From contig OY282560.1 in NCBI GenBank assembly GCA_958295665.1, forward strand, positions 40,673,044-40,737,043: 64,000 nt of DNA. Reading direction: 5' to 3'. Position 1 is the first letter of the stretch. Each line of letters starts with the position of its first letter. Shown here in pieces: positions 9,938-21,729 of this stretch. The translations under genes were made by a program, and so were the position numbers. The DNA is from Tipula vernalis (Eukaryota; Arthropoda; Insecta; Diptera; Tipulidae). A model generated the notes under the pieces. The model searched no databases. It saw only the letters and a list, made by a program, of their open reading frames with translations, and was not told where the DNA came from.

Positions 9938-11505
9938 ATGTATTCTTCAGAACCTACTAATAATACTCAGAATAATATTAGTTTATATAAAACAAATGGA
10001 AATCCAGAAATATTTTGCAATTATTGTAAAAATCGTCGACATCTAATTGTTATAAGTGAAGCTACTATAATAATAGAAATTATAACTCTGGCCCTTCTGC
10101 TTCATCCTATAAAATTTGAAAAATAGAGCACAATAATCCCGAAAGCTCGGTAGGACCCGTTCAAAATCATCTACACGGATCCAGGATCTTTAAAACAGCG
10201 TTCGTTAAGACGTTTCAATTTCTGCTATAACTAACAACTCCAATATTTTTAAATTCACTAAGATTAATGTGAATATCCTATATCTAGAAAAAATTCTTTA
10301 ATTTTTTATCGATATAGCCGCTGATATCAGTTTGACAAAAAAAGACGCAATAAAATGTGATACAGAAGTTTTTCCAAAGCAAAAAGTTTTTATCTAAGTT
10401 TTTATCTATAAATTTTAACCGAGCTGTTAATAATTTGCCCATGATTTCCAATACGGAAGACAATTTTGAAATTCCAACAAGAGTTGAAAAGTTTACACGA
10501 CTTGTAACAGCAGACATTGAGAGCATTGTATTCAAATTTCTCTTAGCCGTTAAGAACTGTTTCAATTAAATTTATGGTCCGGTACTTTATCAGATCGTTT
10601 TCAACTACTAGAATCCGAAATTGATACTTTTCATTTAAATGTTGAAGAAAAAATATTCTATCAAATATGCCATAATTTTAATGATATTTTATATGCAGCT
10701 GAAGATAGAATTGATTGCCGTAATACACCACTCAATCGATTTAATTCCGAATTCACAACCAATAAATAAGAAACGGTATCATCTTCCAGAAGCTATGAAA
10801 ACTAAAATAAATACACAGATTTCAAAAATGCTTGATGTTTCAATTACAGAACTTATAGTAGTACTTCACCCTGAAACTCAGCAATTTTAGTAGTTCCTAA
10901 AAAATCCAACAACGGTGAGAAAAACTGGCACTTAGTCGTAGACTCTCATGCCTTTAACGGAAATACGATCAACAATATTTTTCCAATAATGAATATATCG
11001 ACATCACTACATTATACCTTGGCAATGGACACTATTAAGTTCCAATGAATTCTAAAGATAAAGAGAAAACGGCTTTCTCTAGAAAATGAGGCCAGTTTCA
11101 TTTTCTTAGAAGGTCATTCGGTGTAATTGTTTATGACACAACATTAATCTTGTGCCATAAACAATTACATAATCAATAATATAAATTTTGCATATATAAT
11201 TACTCGTGATGTCACTAAACCTGATCCAAACATTGTGAGTTCTATTGTAAAACTTCCCTTAACCAAAAAGCACTAAACAATTATAAACCTTTCTTGGCCT
11301 AGCCGGTTTTAACCGCCAATTTATAAAAAATTATGTCAAAATTACCGTACCTTATGTGCGCTTTGAAACGTATAGGTTGCCAATTTCAGTGAAATGCATT
11401 CACAGAGAAAGCCTTCACTAAAATTTGTAACCCTCTACTCCAATTTTGATCAATACTTCATTTTGACAACGGATGCGGTAGGAGTGGTTTTCAACTTTTC
11501 GAGCA
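9938..11505 (+). pseudogene. Decayed Ty3/gypsy gag-pol remnant
   Basis: Scattered frames follow gypsy order. A degenerate gag knuckle (FCNYCKNRRHL) is near 10012. An EIPTRVEKF block near 10470 is of the kind that lies between protease and RT. RT parts include HSIDLIPNSQPINK, KRYHLPEA, then ILVVPKKSNNGEKNWHLVVD (about 10886-10945). After a hairpin insertion come TRDVTKPDPN and LTTDAVGVVF (RNase H start, about 11470). Stops and frame changes occur throughout; protease, catalytic YxDD and integrase were not found. There are no recognisable LTRs. Confidence 0.7.
11121..11166. repeat. Hairpin inserted in gypsy RT
   Basis: The stem is GTAATTGTTTATGACACAA / TTGTGCCATAAACAATTAC with an 8-nt loop and one mismatch. 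Together with 40 AT-rich bases it separates FLEGHSV from ITRDVTKPDPN. In intact relatives these are adjacent (FLGH..TRDGIKPDP), so this is an insertion of about 80 nt. Confidence 0.6.
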
Positions 11506-14104
11506 AATTTTTGTGTAATCTTGAAATTCGAGATTTTACGATTTTTGGATTAAGCTAAATTTTCCAGTTAATTTTTTTTTTGTTTTTTTGCTTTTAAACT
11601 GCAAGCTTTGAAATTTTTCAAGAATATTTTGAGTTTATTAGAGATTTGTGTGAAATGTTCGAATTTTTATTGTGTATATCGAAATTATTCTACAAATTTC
11701 TCGATATTTTCCGAAATTTGCAATGCGCTTTGTTTGTAAGCAATTGAGTTACGTTTAGTTCGTGAATTTTTAAATATTTTCAAAACAGTTTATCACCGCA
11801 TAATGTTCAATAAAAAATTCCTGTTTAAGTTCGACCGTCAAAACCGATTTAATGTCCTGAGTGGAATAAAGCAAGTATGTTTCAGTGTGGATACCCGAAA
11901 ATTTTAATTTAAATTTTCTAAATTTCTCTTATAGCTATAGAGCCACATTTCACTTAAATAAAGACGTCCTGTTGAAAACAACGAATACAAATGTTAATAA
12001 ATTTAAAGTCATTTAGAGAAATCATTTTGAAATTTTTATTTTTCATCCTCAAAATCAAGCACTTGCAAAAAATTTATTAGTTAAACATCTTACATTACAG
12101 CTACTTACATACGGGTTCTGTAAGGTTTGGATTGATAATTTTTCTTAACATCTAAAATTTATAATTCTTCAAATTTTAAGCAGACAACCTGTACATAAAC
12201 TTAGTGTATATAAGCAAGATTCAAATTACATTTTTATTTGAAATAAATTTAAATATTTATTTACTCCTTACTTAATCCAAACTAAGAACTATAAAAATTT
12301 TAACCGTAAACTATATAGCCTAGGTAAATATCGCATTAATCCTTAAAACAAATTACAGGCAATTTGCTTTGCAAAAGCATAAGCACGCACAAAATACTCT
12401 TTCTTCATTAATTCCGACATTGTGTACCTTTCATATTTTGCAAAAAATTACAAAGAAATTTCCATTTCATTTTCATAAATACAAAAACAACAAAATATAC
12501 CTATTATTATTATCCCTGTTATCATTATCATTTTTATACTCTCTTTTACTGTACCACTACGTTACGTAAAACAAAAAAAAAAAAACTTTTCAGTGAAAAA
12601 CTCATTTTCCCATCATTACACATTTCATTCACTCAAATCATTTTCACAGCTAATCAAATTTCATCGGCGATGCGGTGTGATGGTGGATAAAACCAGTGGG
12701 TATCACCCTGTCCTCTCTATGTTTTTTTCTTAAAAACGCGGCGTCGCTTTTTTCGTTGTTGTTGTCGTTATATTAAAGAAAAATTTCATTCATTTTCACA
12801 ATGACTGTAATCACTTTTCTTTAATGAGTTCAGCAAAAAAAAAAAACGTTTTCCCTTCTTTACGTTCCATTCTCATGTTGAATAATAATAATCATCATCA
12901 TTTTGGGTGCTTTAGAAAAAGGAAAAAAATTTATGAATGTTGTACGGAAATGTCTTTTAAACAAAATAAACCGTTGGAAAAGAAAAACGCACAGTACACA
13001 TAACAATGAAAAATATACTAATAGGTGTAATAATAATTTGACCCTTCATCCTTTCTCAAAAACAAACCAAATATAAACTCCAAACTATGTGGAAATGAAT
13101 AACGAAGATGAACGAGTATATGGTAGCCAAAAAGCAAAGCAACTAAAAACAATTAAGTGAAAAGCGTTTCATGGAGATGATGCAAAACAACAATAACAAA
13201 AACAACAATGCACTAACGACCGACTAATACACATACTGTGCCAAACCAAGCAATGAGGTTTTTCTTCTGATAGTTCATTTCATGATTGTTGTTAATTTCT
13301 CATCCATGTGCACAAAAAGATTTTCGGTGAAAATGCTTTTGTTGTTTTTGTTGTTTTTTTTTAGTTCTCCAAGCACCAACGAGAATTTTCTGGTTTCGGT
13401 ATATTTTTGGCGTGTCGCAAGATAGTGAGAGTATTATAAAATAATATAAATGTAAAAGGCGGGAAAATGAAATAGAGTTTTGAATTAATTTGAGTTTCGA
13501 TGTGCATTATCCTTTTAATATGTTTTGAATCTGCGAATTAGATTAGATGTCAGCTCCATTGATTAGTTTAATATTTTGATACAAACCAGCTTTAGCTATG
13601 CGATTATCGAATTGCGAAGGTAGTCTTAGAAAATGGGAATCGTAAAGGCATTAAGAGATGAAACATGGTCAATGGGACACAATCTCTAGTTTGGAGTTGA
13701 ATTAAGCGTAGTATTTATAGGGTTTTCCAAAAAAAACACTGTATTGAAATAATAAAGTAATAATGAGTAACACCGTACCCACCTGCTCCGTATAAATTTA
13801 TATAATAAATTATGAAAGGTTGTATACAAATACATAAGACGCATGCAATACTATATATAGTACATGAATTCTGGTCTCGTTTATTGCTTCCGAGATATTG
13901 GAATACCAAAAATATTTATATTGCACTTTCTAATTAGGTATATAAATATTTTTGTATATAATATTTAATAAAATGTCATGATTGAAAAAAATAAAAATAA
14001 GAAACCCGCGCTAATCCTTAAGCTGCTCAACAAAAAAATCAAAATATTGTATTTACTTGAAATAAAATAAATTATAATTAAACCATTGGGTTTGTTTTAT
14101 TTAA
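11506..14104. other. No gene recognised; AT-rich probable host non-coding DNA
   Basis: No transposon protein or large repeat was seen. From 12360 to 13420 the sequence has ACA/CAA and CATTTTCAT low-complexity texture typical of dipteran intron or intergenic DNA. There are A runs at 12570 and 12838. One GC-richer patch lies at 12664-12720. No splice or promoter signals that I would trust. Confidence 0.4.
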
Positions 14105-14198
14105 TAAGAATTTAATTTGTCTGTCTTTAATAAGTTGATTTTTCGGCATTCATTCGGCGAAAAATCAACTTATTACAGACAGACAAATTAAATTCTTA
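14105..14198. repeat. 94-bp near-perfect palindrome (MITE-like)
   Basis: Arms of 41 nt, 14105-14145 and 14158-14198, differ at one position and enclose a 12-nt loop. The arm starts TAAGAATTTAATTTGTCTGT. Both outer ends are TA, which would fit insertion at a TA target as in Tc1/mariner MITEs, although no longer target duplication is visible. Confidence 0.7.
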
Positions 14199-15569
14199 AC
14201 AAATATACGTGTGGGCATAATACACACACAAATGAGGTTTCTCCATGGGTTTTTATATTTGATGTAGTTGAATAATAATTCGCTATGTCAGTACGTTCTG
14301 GCCAGATACTTAATGTATGTGGTTAGAGTGGAAATTTTTGTAGTTTGGTCGTAGCTCCCTGATGAGTAGACCATACTTTTCAGTACGAAACTAAACTACC
14401 AACAGAACTCATGGAGGGTTCTCATTTTTGCAGAGTTGTACATTGGTAATTTGGTATAACTCTGGGCCTTCAACCAAAATTACGGGGAGGGGGGAAGATA
14501 TTTCTACTTTTTTCAGTAGATATATTATGAGCGATTGGCCTCTATATTTTTCTGATTCACCAAATCGAAAATATTGGGATTGCCATGAACAATTAATATA
14601 TTTGTCTATAAAAAATGCCGAAAAATCAACCTGTTTTATTTAAGTAGTGAAAGTGCATCCTGTTTTTCGGGATTTTAGGGCCAAGTAACAAATCACGGCA
14701 CCTATATACCACTAGAATTGGTGACGCCGAGTCAGAACAAACGCCACGCAAATTTGTTGATGATATTAGTAAACAGAAAAAATAAAAAATCGTGAAGTAT
14801 GTAATACAGATAATAAATTATTTACTAAAAGCGATTTCCATTTAACCACACAAATTACACAACGCTACACATATTTCGCTCAATAAGTGTACATAGTACC
14901 AGCCTAATTATTAGCGGGTAACGGATAATCCAGAAGGCCGAAAATAAGTCTTTGATACGTTAATTAAATTCTCTATCAAATTGCTGTATATACATAGTAC
15001 CTGTTGGATATATCAAACAACAAATTACAGTCCGATACCATACTGTGGAACCAGCAAGTTATTAGAGCAAAAGGATCAACAACATAATTATAACTCATCA
15101 ATTAAATTACATCAAAGCTGAGATCTATTGAATTGAAGGAGTTCACGAAATTTCCATAATCGATTAATCGTCAAATCATCCAAGTTACATGAGCAAGGTC
15201 ATCACAGAACCGGTAACCAATTTCGGTCATCAGCAGCTATCACGTTATATCAATTACAAAGCCTAAATACAATTTTTGAAAACCATTTATTGTAAAGGAA
15301 GGCAATAGTGAATTGTATAATACGAACAAAATTTAAAAAGTACATCTGAAAAATTGGTGAGTCCTATATTTTTGTATGTGTCATTGAGTATAAAGTATAC
15401 ACATTTTTCATTTTTCAATTATTTATCTAAATTCTTAATTTCTCAATATCGTGCACTCATTATTACTCAATTAAAATTTATAATTCGACTGGTAATAGTA
15501 ACAAGTCAGATAACGAGAATAACAATGACACTCATAGGCCAGAAGATAAGTTTAGGGTAAATATAGCTG
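14199..15569. other. Region upstream of gypsy gag; no LTR resolved
   Basis: Sequence from about 14700 to 15570 probably includes the 5' leader of the gypsy remnant that follows: AATTGGTGACGCCG near 14716 resembles the short motif after an LTR. I could not find a matching second LTR, so this is only a suggestion. A 71-codon open frame at 14428-14643 has no recognisable domain. Confidence 0.3.
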
Positions 15570-17490
15570 AAGTACCAATTCCACAATTCTGAAATGATAT
15601 GCCTGACCTCTAGTTTAAACAGCTTGAAGCATTGTTTAAGGTTAGACGGATAACTAATGACGAAAACAAATTTAATTTCGCGATAGCTCAGCTACCAGAA
15701 ACGTGATAGCTTCGATATCTATATAGTATAATCCGCAAGCCACCCGAGAATAATAAGTATGATACTCTTCAAGATGAGGTTATTGAGAATGGTGTGAAGT
15801 TTATGCTAAAAAAAAAATAACAAAAAATTACACTGTTAAATTAGCTATTTTCCAATTGGAATTTAAATTATATAAAAATTTTAATTTTTTTTAATTTTGG
15901 ATTTTTAGTACCACCAAACAGATTCTTTTCATCAGAAAACAGGTTCCTTTCATCCTTTTCAGATAGCTGGACCATCTTTTCATATCGTTAACCAAAAGCA
16001 TCCAATTGTGTTGAACATTACTATATTTCAGATAATTTAAAAGTTGACTGAATTTTGATGGTTTAAATAATTATTTAGCGCCGATCATGGAAATGTCCCG
16101 GACGCTTCGCACATTTCTTAGAATAGCTAAGCCATATAGCGGTCAAGGCCACCAAGCCGATCCAATTATGATGAACTATAATATATTTCACAGTTTTTGG
16201 AATTTTTAATAATTTTTAATTATTTTAAAAGTTTTATATCGCCCACCACAGAGATGTCCACAAGGTCTTGCCCATATTTTCGGATAACTTGGCCATCTGC
16301 CAGTCTACGTGGTCAACCTTATCCAATTGTGATGAACTATACTATACTTCACAGAATTTCGAATTTTTATAATTTTATTAGTTTTAAAAAATGTTGTTTC
16401 TCTGATCACAGAAATGTTCACAATTTTAATTTACTTGATGCAGAGAAAAGAAAATGTCTCAAGACCATATACTTTTAACCAATAAAATTATTGAAAATTC
16501 TAAAAGCTGTGAAGTATAGTATAGTTCATCACAATTGAATAAGATTGACCACGTAGACTGGCATATGGTCAAGTTATCCAAAAATATGGGCAAGACCTTG
16601 TGAACATCTTTGCGGCCGGCGATCTAAAACTTTTAAAATAATTAAAAATTATTAAAAATTCCAAAAACTGTGAAATATATTATAGTTCATCATAATTGGA
16701 TCGGCTTGGTGACATTGACCGCTATATGGCTTAGCTATTCTGAGAAATGTGCGAAGCGTCAGGGGCATTTCCAGGATCGGCGCTAAATAATTATTTAAAC
16801 CATCAAAATTCAGTCAATTTTTAAATTATCTGAAATATAGTAATGTTCAACACAATTGGATGCTTTTGGCTATCGAGATGTACAGATGGTCCAGCTATCT
16901 GAAAAGAATGAAAAGAATCTGTTTGGTGGTACTAAAAATCCAAAATTACAAAAAATTAAAATTTTCATATAATTTAAATTCCAATTGGAAAATAGCTAAT
17001 TTAACAGTGTAATTTTTTGTTATTTTTTTTAGCATATACTTCACACTCATTATTGAGAAACGATCGGTATCAGAACAAGCTAGAATAGAAAACCTTCTTA
17101 AATCTACCGATATGGGCGATTTTACCACTTCTGACTTCTACCGCCATCTCGAAGAAAAAACAGGATCTTCAACTGCAGTAAATTTACAATTACTAAAAAC
17201 TATCTGGTTGAATTTAGAGGACAAGACCATATTACCGATTTAATCAAGTTCGCAAATCGTTGTTTTGAAATTCATCGTCCCAATTACGTTTGTAGCATTG
17301 TCGAACCTAAACCATTAAGCGCACCTAAATCTGATTCTAATCCATCAGAAATTTTACTAGCGAGTCTACAGAGAGCTATCGAACAACTTAATATAAAATT
17401 TAACCGTGCATTTAGTGGTCGGAATCGTTTAAGACAGCGATCGAGTTTAAGAAACCAAACTGCAAATTTAAAGATAACGCCAAAAATGTG
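15570..17490 (+). pseudogene. Ty3/gypsy gag, split by a foldback insertion
   Basis: The left part (15570-15789) reads KQLEALFKVRRITNDENKFN, FAIAQLPET, then PPENNKYDTLQDEVIE. The right part (17060-17490) continues VSEQARIENLL, then STDMGDFTTSDFYRHL, and further gag sequence to about 17490. This is the gypsy gag order (Q-E-F..I..D..K; PP..N.YD.LK; EQ..R...LL...E.GD). The 1260-bp foldback and one copy of a 10-bp direct repeat lie between the parts, and the flanking codons abut in the same frame. Other stops inside each half show that the gag was already decaying. Confidence 0.75.
15780..17059. mobile_element. Foldback element FB-A with 10-bp target duplication
   Basis: TTATTGAGAA occurs at 15780-15789 and again at 17050-17059 and flanks a 1260-bp insert (15790-17049). 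The insert is two inverted arms, about 15790-16391 and 16459-17049, with a roughly 65-nt centre. The termini read TGGTGTGAAGTTTATGCTAAAA on the left and TGAGTGTGAAGTATATGC on the right, reversed. Each arm holds about three tandem subrepeats of 160 bp; in the left arm TCCAATTRTG recurs at 16001, 16161 and 16322. There is no protein-coding content. Long arms of tandem subrepeats plus a 9-10-bp duplication are the hallmarks of Drosophila FB-type foldbacks, and Mutator-like elements make duplications of similar size. It sits inside a gypsy gag. Confidence 0.9.
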
Positions 17491-17589
17491 AGGGTTGTTA
17501 TTTTGGACCTACCTCAAATCTCAAACGGAAAACTAAATTGTCCCACGGCCAATGCGACAACCCACGGGACTTATTACAACCGTTGCTTA

Positions 17590-19310
17590 ACCATTAAATG
17601 TCCCATTACAAAATTTAAAATTTTCTTATCGATACTGGTGCAGATGTTTCCGTCGTACCAAAAACATACTTTGGACATATTGTAAAAGATTTGGAGAGTC
17701 GCTTGGTGGCAGCTGACGGCTCTAGCATAAGCACTTTTGTGTCGCAACTTTCAACATCCTTTTGTCATCGCATCAATAACAAGACCAATAATTGGCCCTG
17801 ATTTTTTGGCTTAATGTGGATTGGTCGTGGACCTAAGGCACAAACGTTTTGTGGACATAAGTACGGCTTTGTCAGTAAACACATTGGATGCTAACATCCC
17901 AAGTGATATGATACCCCGATTATTTGCAATCGAAGGTCCATATGGCGCACTCCTCCTTAAATTTCCAAGTCTTGCGTAGGAGCCTCGTTATGATCTTCCC
18001 GTAAAACATAACATAGTGTGCAGAATCGTTACCAAAGGTCACTTACCTTTTTCAAGACCGAGACGACTATAGTCGGAAAAACATAAGGTAGTCAAAAACG
18101 AGTTTGAACATATGTTACAACTGGGCTTATGTATAGACAGAGTTCTTCCAGCGCTCCTTCACCTTTGTACCTTGTTCTAAAACGTGACAGCAACGACTGG
18201 CGACCTTGCGGTGACTATCGCCGATTAAACGCGATTACAGTACCAGAGACTTAGGTATCCTCTCCCGCATATCCACAACTTTTCCCTTAACCTTCAAGGC
18301 TGCACCATTTTCTCGAAGGTAGATCTCGCCACAGTATAGCTTTTGGACTATAAGAATTCACACGGTTTAAAGAATGCTGCGCAGATATTTCAGCGGCTAA
18401 TGGATGAGGTCACGAAAGGGCTGGAATTTGTATATGTGTATATTGACGATATTTTGGTGTCAAGCAGAAACGAAGTCGAACACCACGAGCACATCAATAT
18501 CTTATTCTAGCGTTTGGCACAATATGGTTTAACAATTAAACCTTCCAAATGTGAATTTGGTGCGGCTTCCATCAACTTCCTTAGCCACGAAATCACCAAA
18601 GAATCATGGCAACCAAGTGTTTTCCTCAACCCTCTTCTATCAGGCAAGTGCAGCAAATAGGTAAAGTTAGCAAGAAGAACCCATTTTCATGGTCAACTGA
18701 ATATGTATTAGCTGTTAATGCAACGAAATTTGCACTCAAACAAACTACTCTTCTTGCTCATCCTATAGAACATGGGATACTGTGTATTAGTACCGACGCC
18801 TCAGGAGTTGCGTTGGGTGCTGTATTGGAACCTTTAGCTTTCTTTTGCAAAAAGTTTTTCCCTGCTGAATAAAAATATTCTGCTTTCGATAAAGAACTCC
18901 TGGTCATTTATTGTTTTATCAAGTCGAAGGTAGAATATTTCACATTAATACCGATCACAAGCCACTGAATACTGCAGTCGCGTTCAAGTGGAACGTAGTC
19001 CACGTTAGAGTCGCCAACTCGACTTTCACAATTTACTGCAGATATAAGGTATGTTAAAGGTGAAAGCAACGTTGTGGCAGACACCTTTTGACGGTCGGAG
19101 GAAACCGAAGTAGCAGCTATTTGTCATACAGGTTTGGGTATGGACAAATTAATTTCTCTCCAAGAGTCTGACGACGAGTTAAAAACACTGGTCACAGACT
19201 GTACAAAATCCTCTAGTTCAAAACGTAAGATGGAACTTGTTTCGGATTTTACGTCGAAACTTTCAATTTGGTGCGAAATTTCAACCGGTAGCTTTACAGT
19301 TTAGTATATA
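17590..19310 (+). pseudogene. Ty3/gypsy pol remnant (PR-RT-RNase H, no integrase)
   Basis: The protease core LIDTGADVSVVPK lies near 17625-17664 and keeps the catalytic DTGA. RT motifs are SSSAPSPLYLVLKR and WRPCGDYRRLNAIT (about 18146-18240), FSKVDLA (near 18314), and YVYIDDILVSS with the catalytic YIDD at 18439-18450, then LTIKPSKCEF. RNase H follows with CISTDASGVALGAVLE (about 18780) and SAFDKELLVI. The sequence ends near 19305 with no integrase, so the element is truncated. Frames change many times. It belongs to the same element as the gag at 15570-17490. Confidence 0.8.
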
Positions 19311-21729
19311 AGCTAAAAGCAAACGATACATATTAAATACCACAACTAATTTAGTTCAAATTCTACAAATAGCTAATACTGAAAGAACTGCCCATAAACT
19401 TGAAAAATTGTGTAGTATTTAGTTAGAAGAAGAATAGATATAATTTCATGGAAGTTCGATTACAGTATCCACAGAACAATTGTAAGTTTTAAGATTGAGC
19501 CATTTTATAATCTACAATTCAACAATGAAACAAAACCATCTGTATTGTGCTGAAGACGTGCAACTAAAATCTATACCAAATTGAAATTGATGTCGCCTTC
19601 ATAATAACCAAGCTTATAGCATAAGCAACTATAAATATGCAAATTTTCATAAAAAACAATGTATTTTCCAAGACATGGGGAAATCTTGCTTTTCAGCAAT
19701 CAAATCACGAACAAATTTTTTACACCATCTACATGAATACCTAATACTCAGCCAATTGTAGTAACCAACAAAATATGTGGTTGGGAAATTTTCTACACTT
19801 TTTATGTATATTTCTTAAAAATAGAAGGACGAGACGAGAAACCCAATAATAAATAATAAAATGAAAATACATTTCGATAACAATATTTGGTTTTTGTAAA
19901 TTCGTATCACTATCACTATATCGGAAAATGTTTCATTCGCCTTAATCAAAATAACAATAACTATATCAATGTATTATAAATTCGCGAACCAAATCAACAA
20001 CACAAAGATATCTAAAAATGATTTTCCCACTGAAAATTGAAAAACAGAAAATATTCATATCACATTTCCAAGCAGCAACAAAAATTAATATTTTGTATCT
20101 CAATATATCAATAAATGGACGAATATTCCAATTTCCATCGTTATTTTCCATCTTCCATATTCGATAATGTTGTTTGTTGTAGGCATACATTAAGATGACA
20201 ATAAGCATGAAAAGCTCTGTTTAGAAAAATAGAAAAGAATATTTTGTATACAATTACGGAATAGCAATATACAAGATGCAGATGATTTTCATGTTTCAAT
20301 GGAATACTGAATATTAAAAAAAAGAAAATATGTTAATGGTCCATTGGTTTAGTTGATCAAAAGAAAATTGGATTTTGTATTACTTTTTTTTATATTTTAT
20401 CAAAACCCTTTAGAAATGCTAAATTTTGATATTGGACAATTTTTAAATGGCTGACTGGGTCAAGATTAATCCATTTAAATTGAACTTGGCTTCATGTTTT
20501 GTGCATATTACGCTATGTTTTCAATTTTCGATGACCAAAAATTGAGAACGGAAATTATTAAGTCAAATGGAAAATTATACGCTTTATGAAAATGGACATA
20601 AAAGAATTATATTCAAAGTTCTTTTTGGGGCCAGTAGAGCACTAACAAACGGTCAAAATCTCTCTTTGTTTACTAACAAATACAATCGCTGAGCTGCAAC
20701 GACAATCAGCAGTCGATACCAAAAGTGTTGTAAGGTTTCCTAAAATCTTACAGATATCTGTCGTTAAAAATAATATGTTGGGGCTAAATTACACCCTGTT
20801 CATGTTTTATTGAAGTTATAATGTCGTTTTAATGTCATTTAATGATGATACAGTGGAATTCAAAACTTTATGTCAGGATATTTTCTAGCAAACAAAGCTT
20901 TCAACCCGAATTCACTCGTTCCATCATTCCGTTAGCCTCTGAATTGTAGCTTAACTTATGTGTCCCGTATAAATTATCACATTTTCGAAAATCCTTGTGA
21001 ACGATTATTTTAGGGCTGCTTGCCTTATACTCACGAAGCGAATTCTTACATTTAGACATTTTGTGATAGATTTCAACATAATCTAAAAATTAAATTTTCT
21101 GTTTTTGTAAGATACTTTGATCGTAGTTGTTAACTTTTATTTATTTACCATCAACGGGATAACAATCCTTTTTTGATTACAATTTTATTTTTCAATTTTA
21201 CAATTTAGTGTTTGGATTGGTAAGGTTGAAAAAATCAAATGTCCAAAAATAAACATGATTTTATTTTTGATTATTATATTTATAAAACAATTTTTGTTTT
21301 TTTGATTGACAATAATTCACGTCAAGAAACTTATAGCGACTGACTCTTTTTAAGTATACAATATTTTTTTTTTTATTTATTTACAAACTAAAACATATAA
21401 ATATTAATACATAATTTGATATAACAACTGGTAATACAGTAGCACACAAGTAAGTACCAATAGTGAAGACACTATTAAAAAAAAATTATTTTAATTGGTA
21501 TAATATAATATTATGGCTACCGTCCGGTAGGTGCCGTGGATAACAGTCTGGTGATCCATAATCAATGCACCCGATGAACAAACAATCAAGCAGTATATGC
21601 GGTGCAATATATGTGGTTAAGGTGGGTTAGACCAAGTACTCGGGTCAACTCGAGGTTATTAGGGAAAATAGGATAGGTGCTAGATCACTTACTTGATTGT
21701 TATTAAGGTGCTATATGTGTTATGGTTTA
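19311..21729. other. No gene recognised; may include BEL/Pao 3' flank or LTR
   Basis: AT-rich with no transposon protein. The last 250 bases (about 21480-21729) lie immediately after the stop of the minus-strand BEL/Pao pol and are GC-richer than their surroundings. An LTR is expected there, but I found no partner copy. Confidence 0.35.

Noticed and set aside
14090..14760. 5' LTR of the gypsy element
   Set aside because: The motif near 14716 is suggestive, but no second LTR was found and the region contains an unrelated palindrome; not called.
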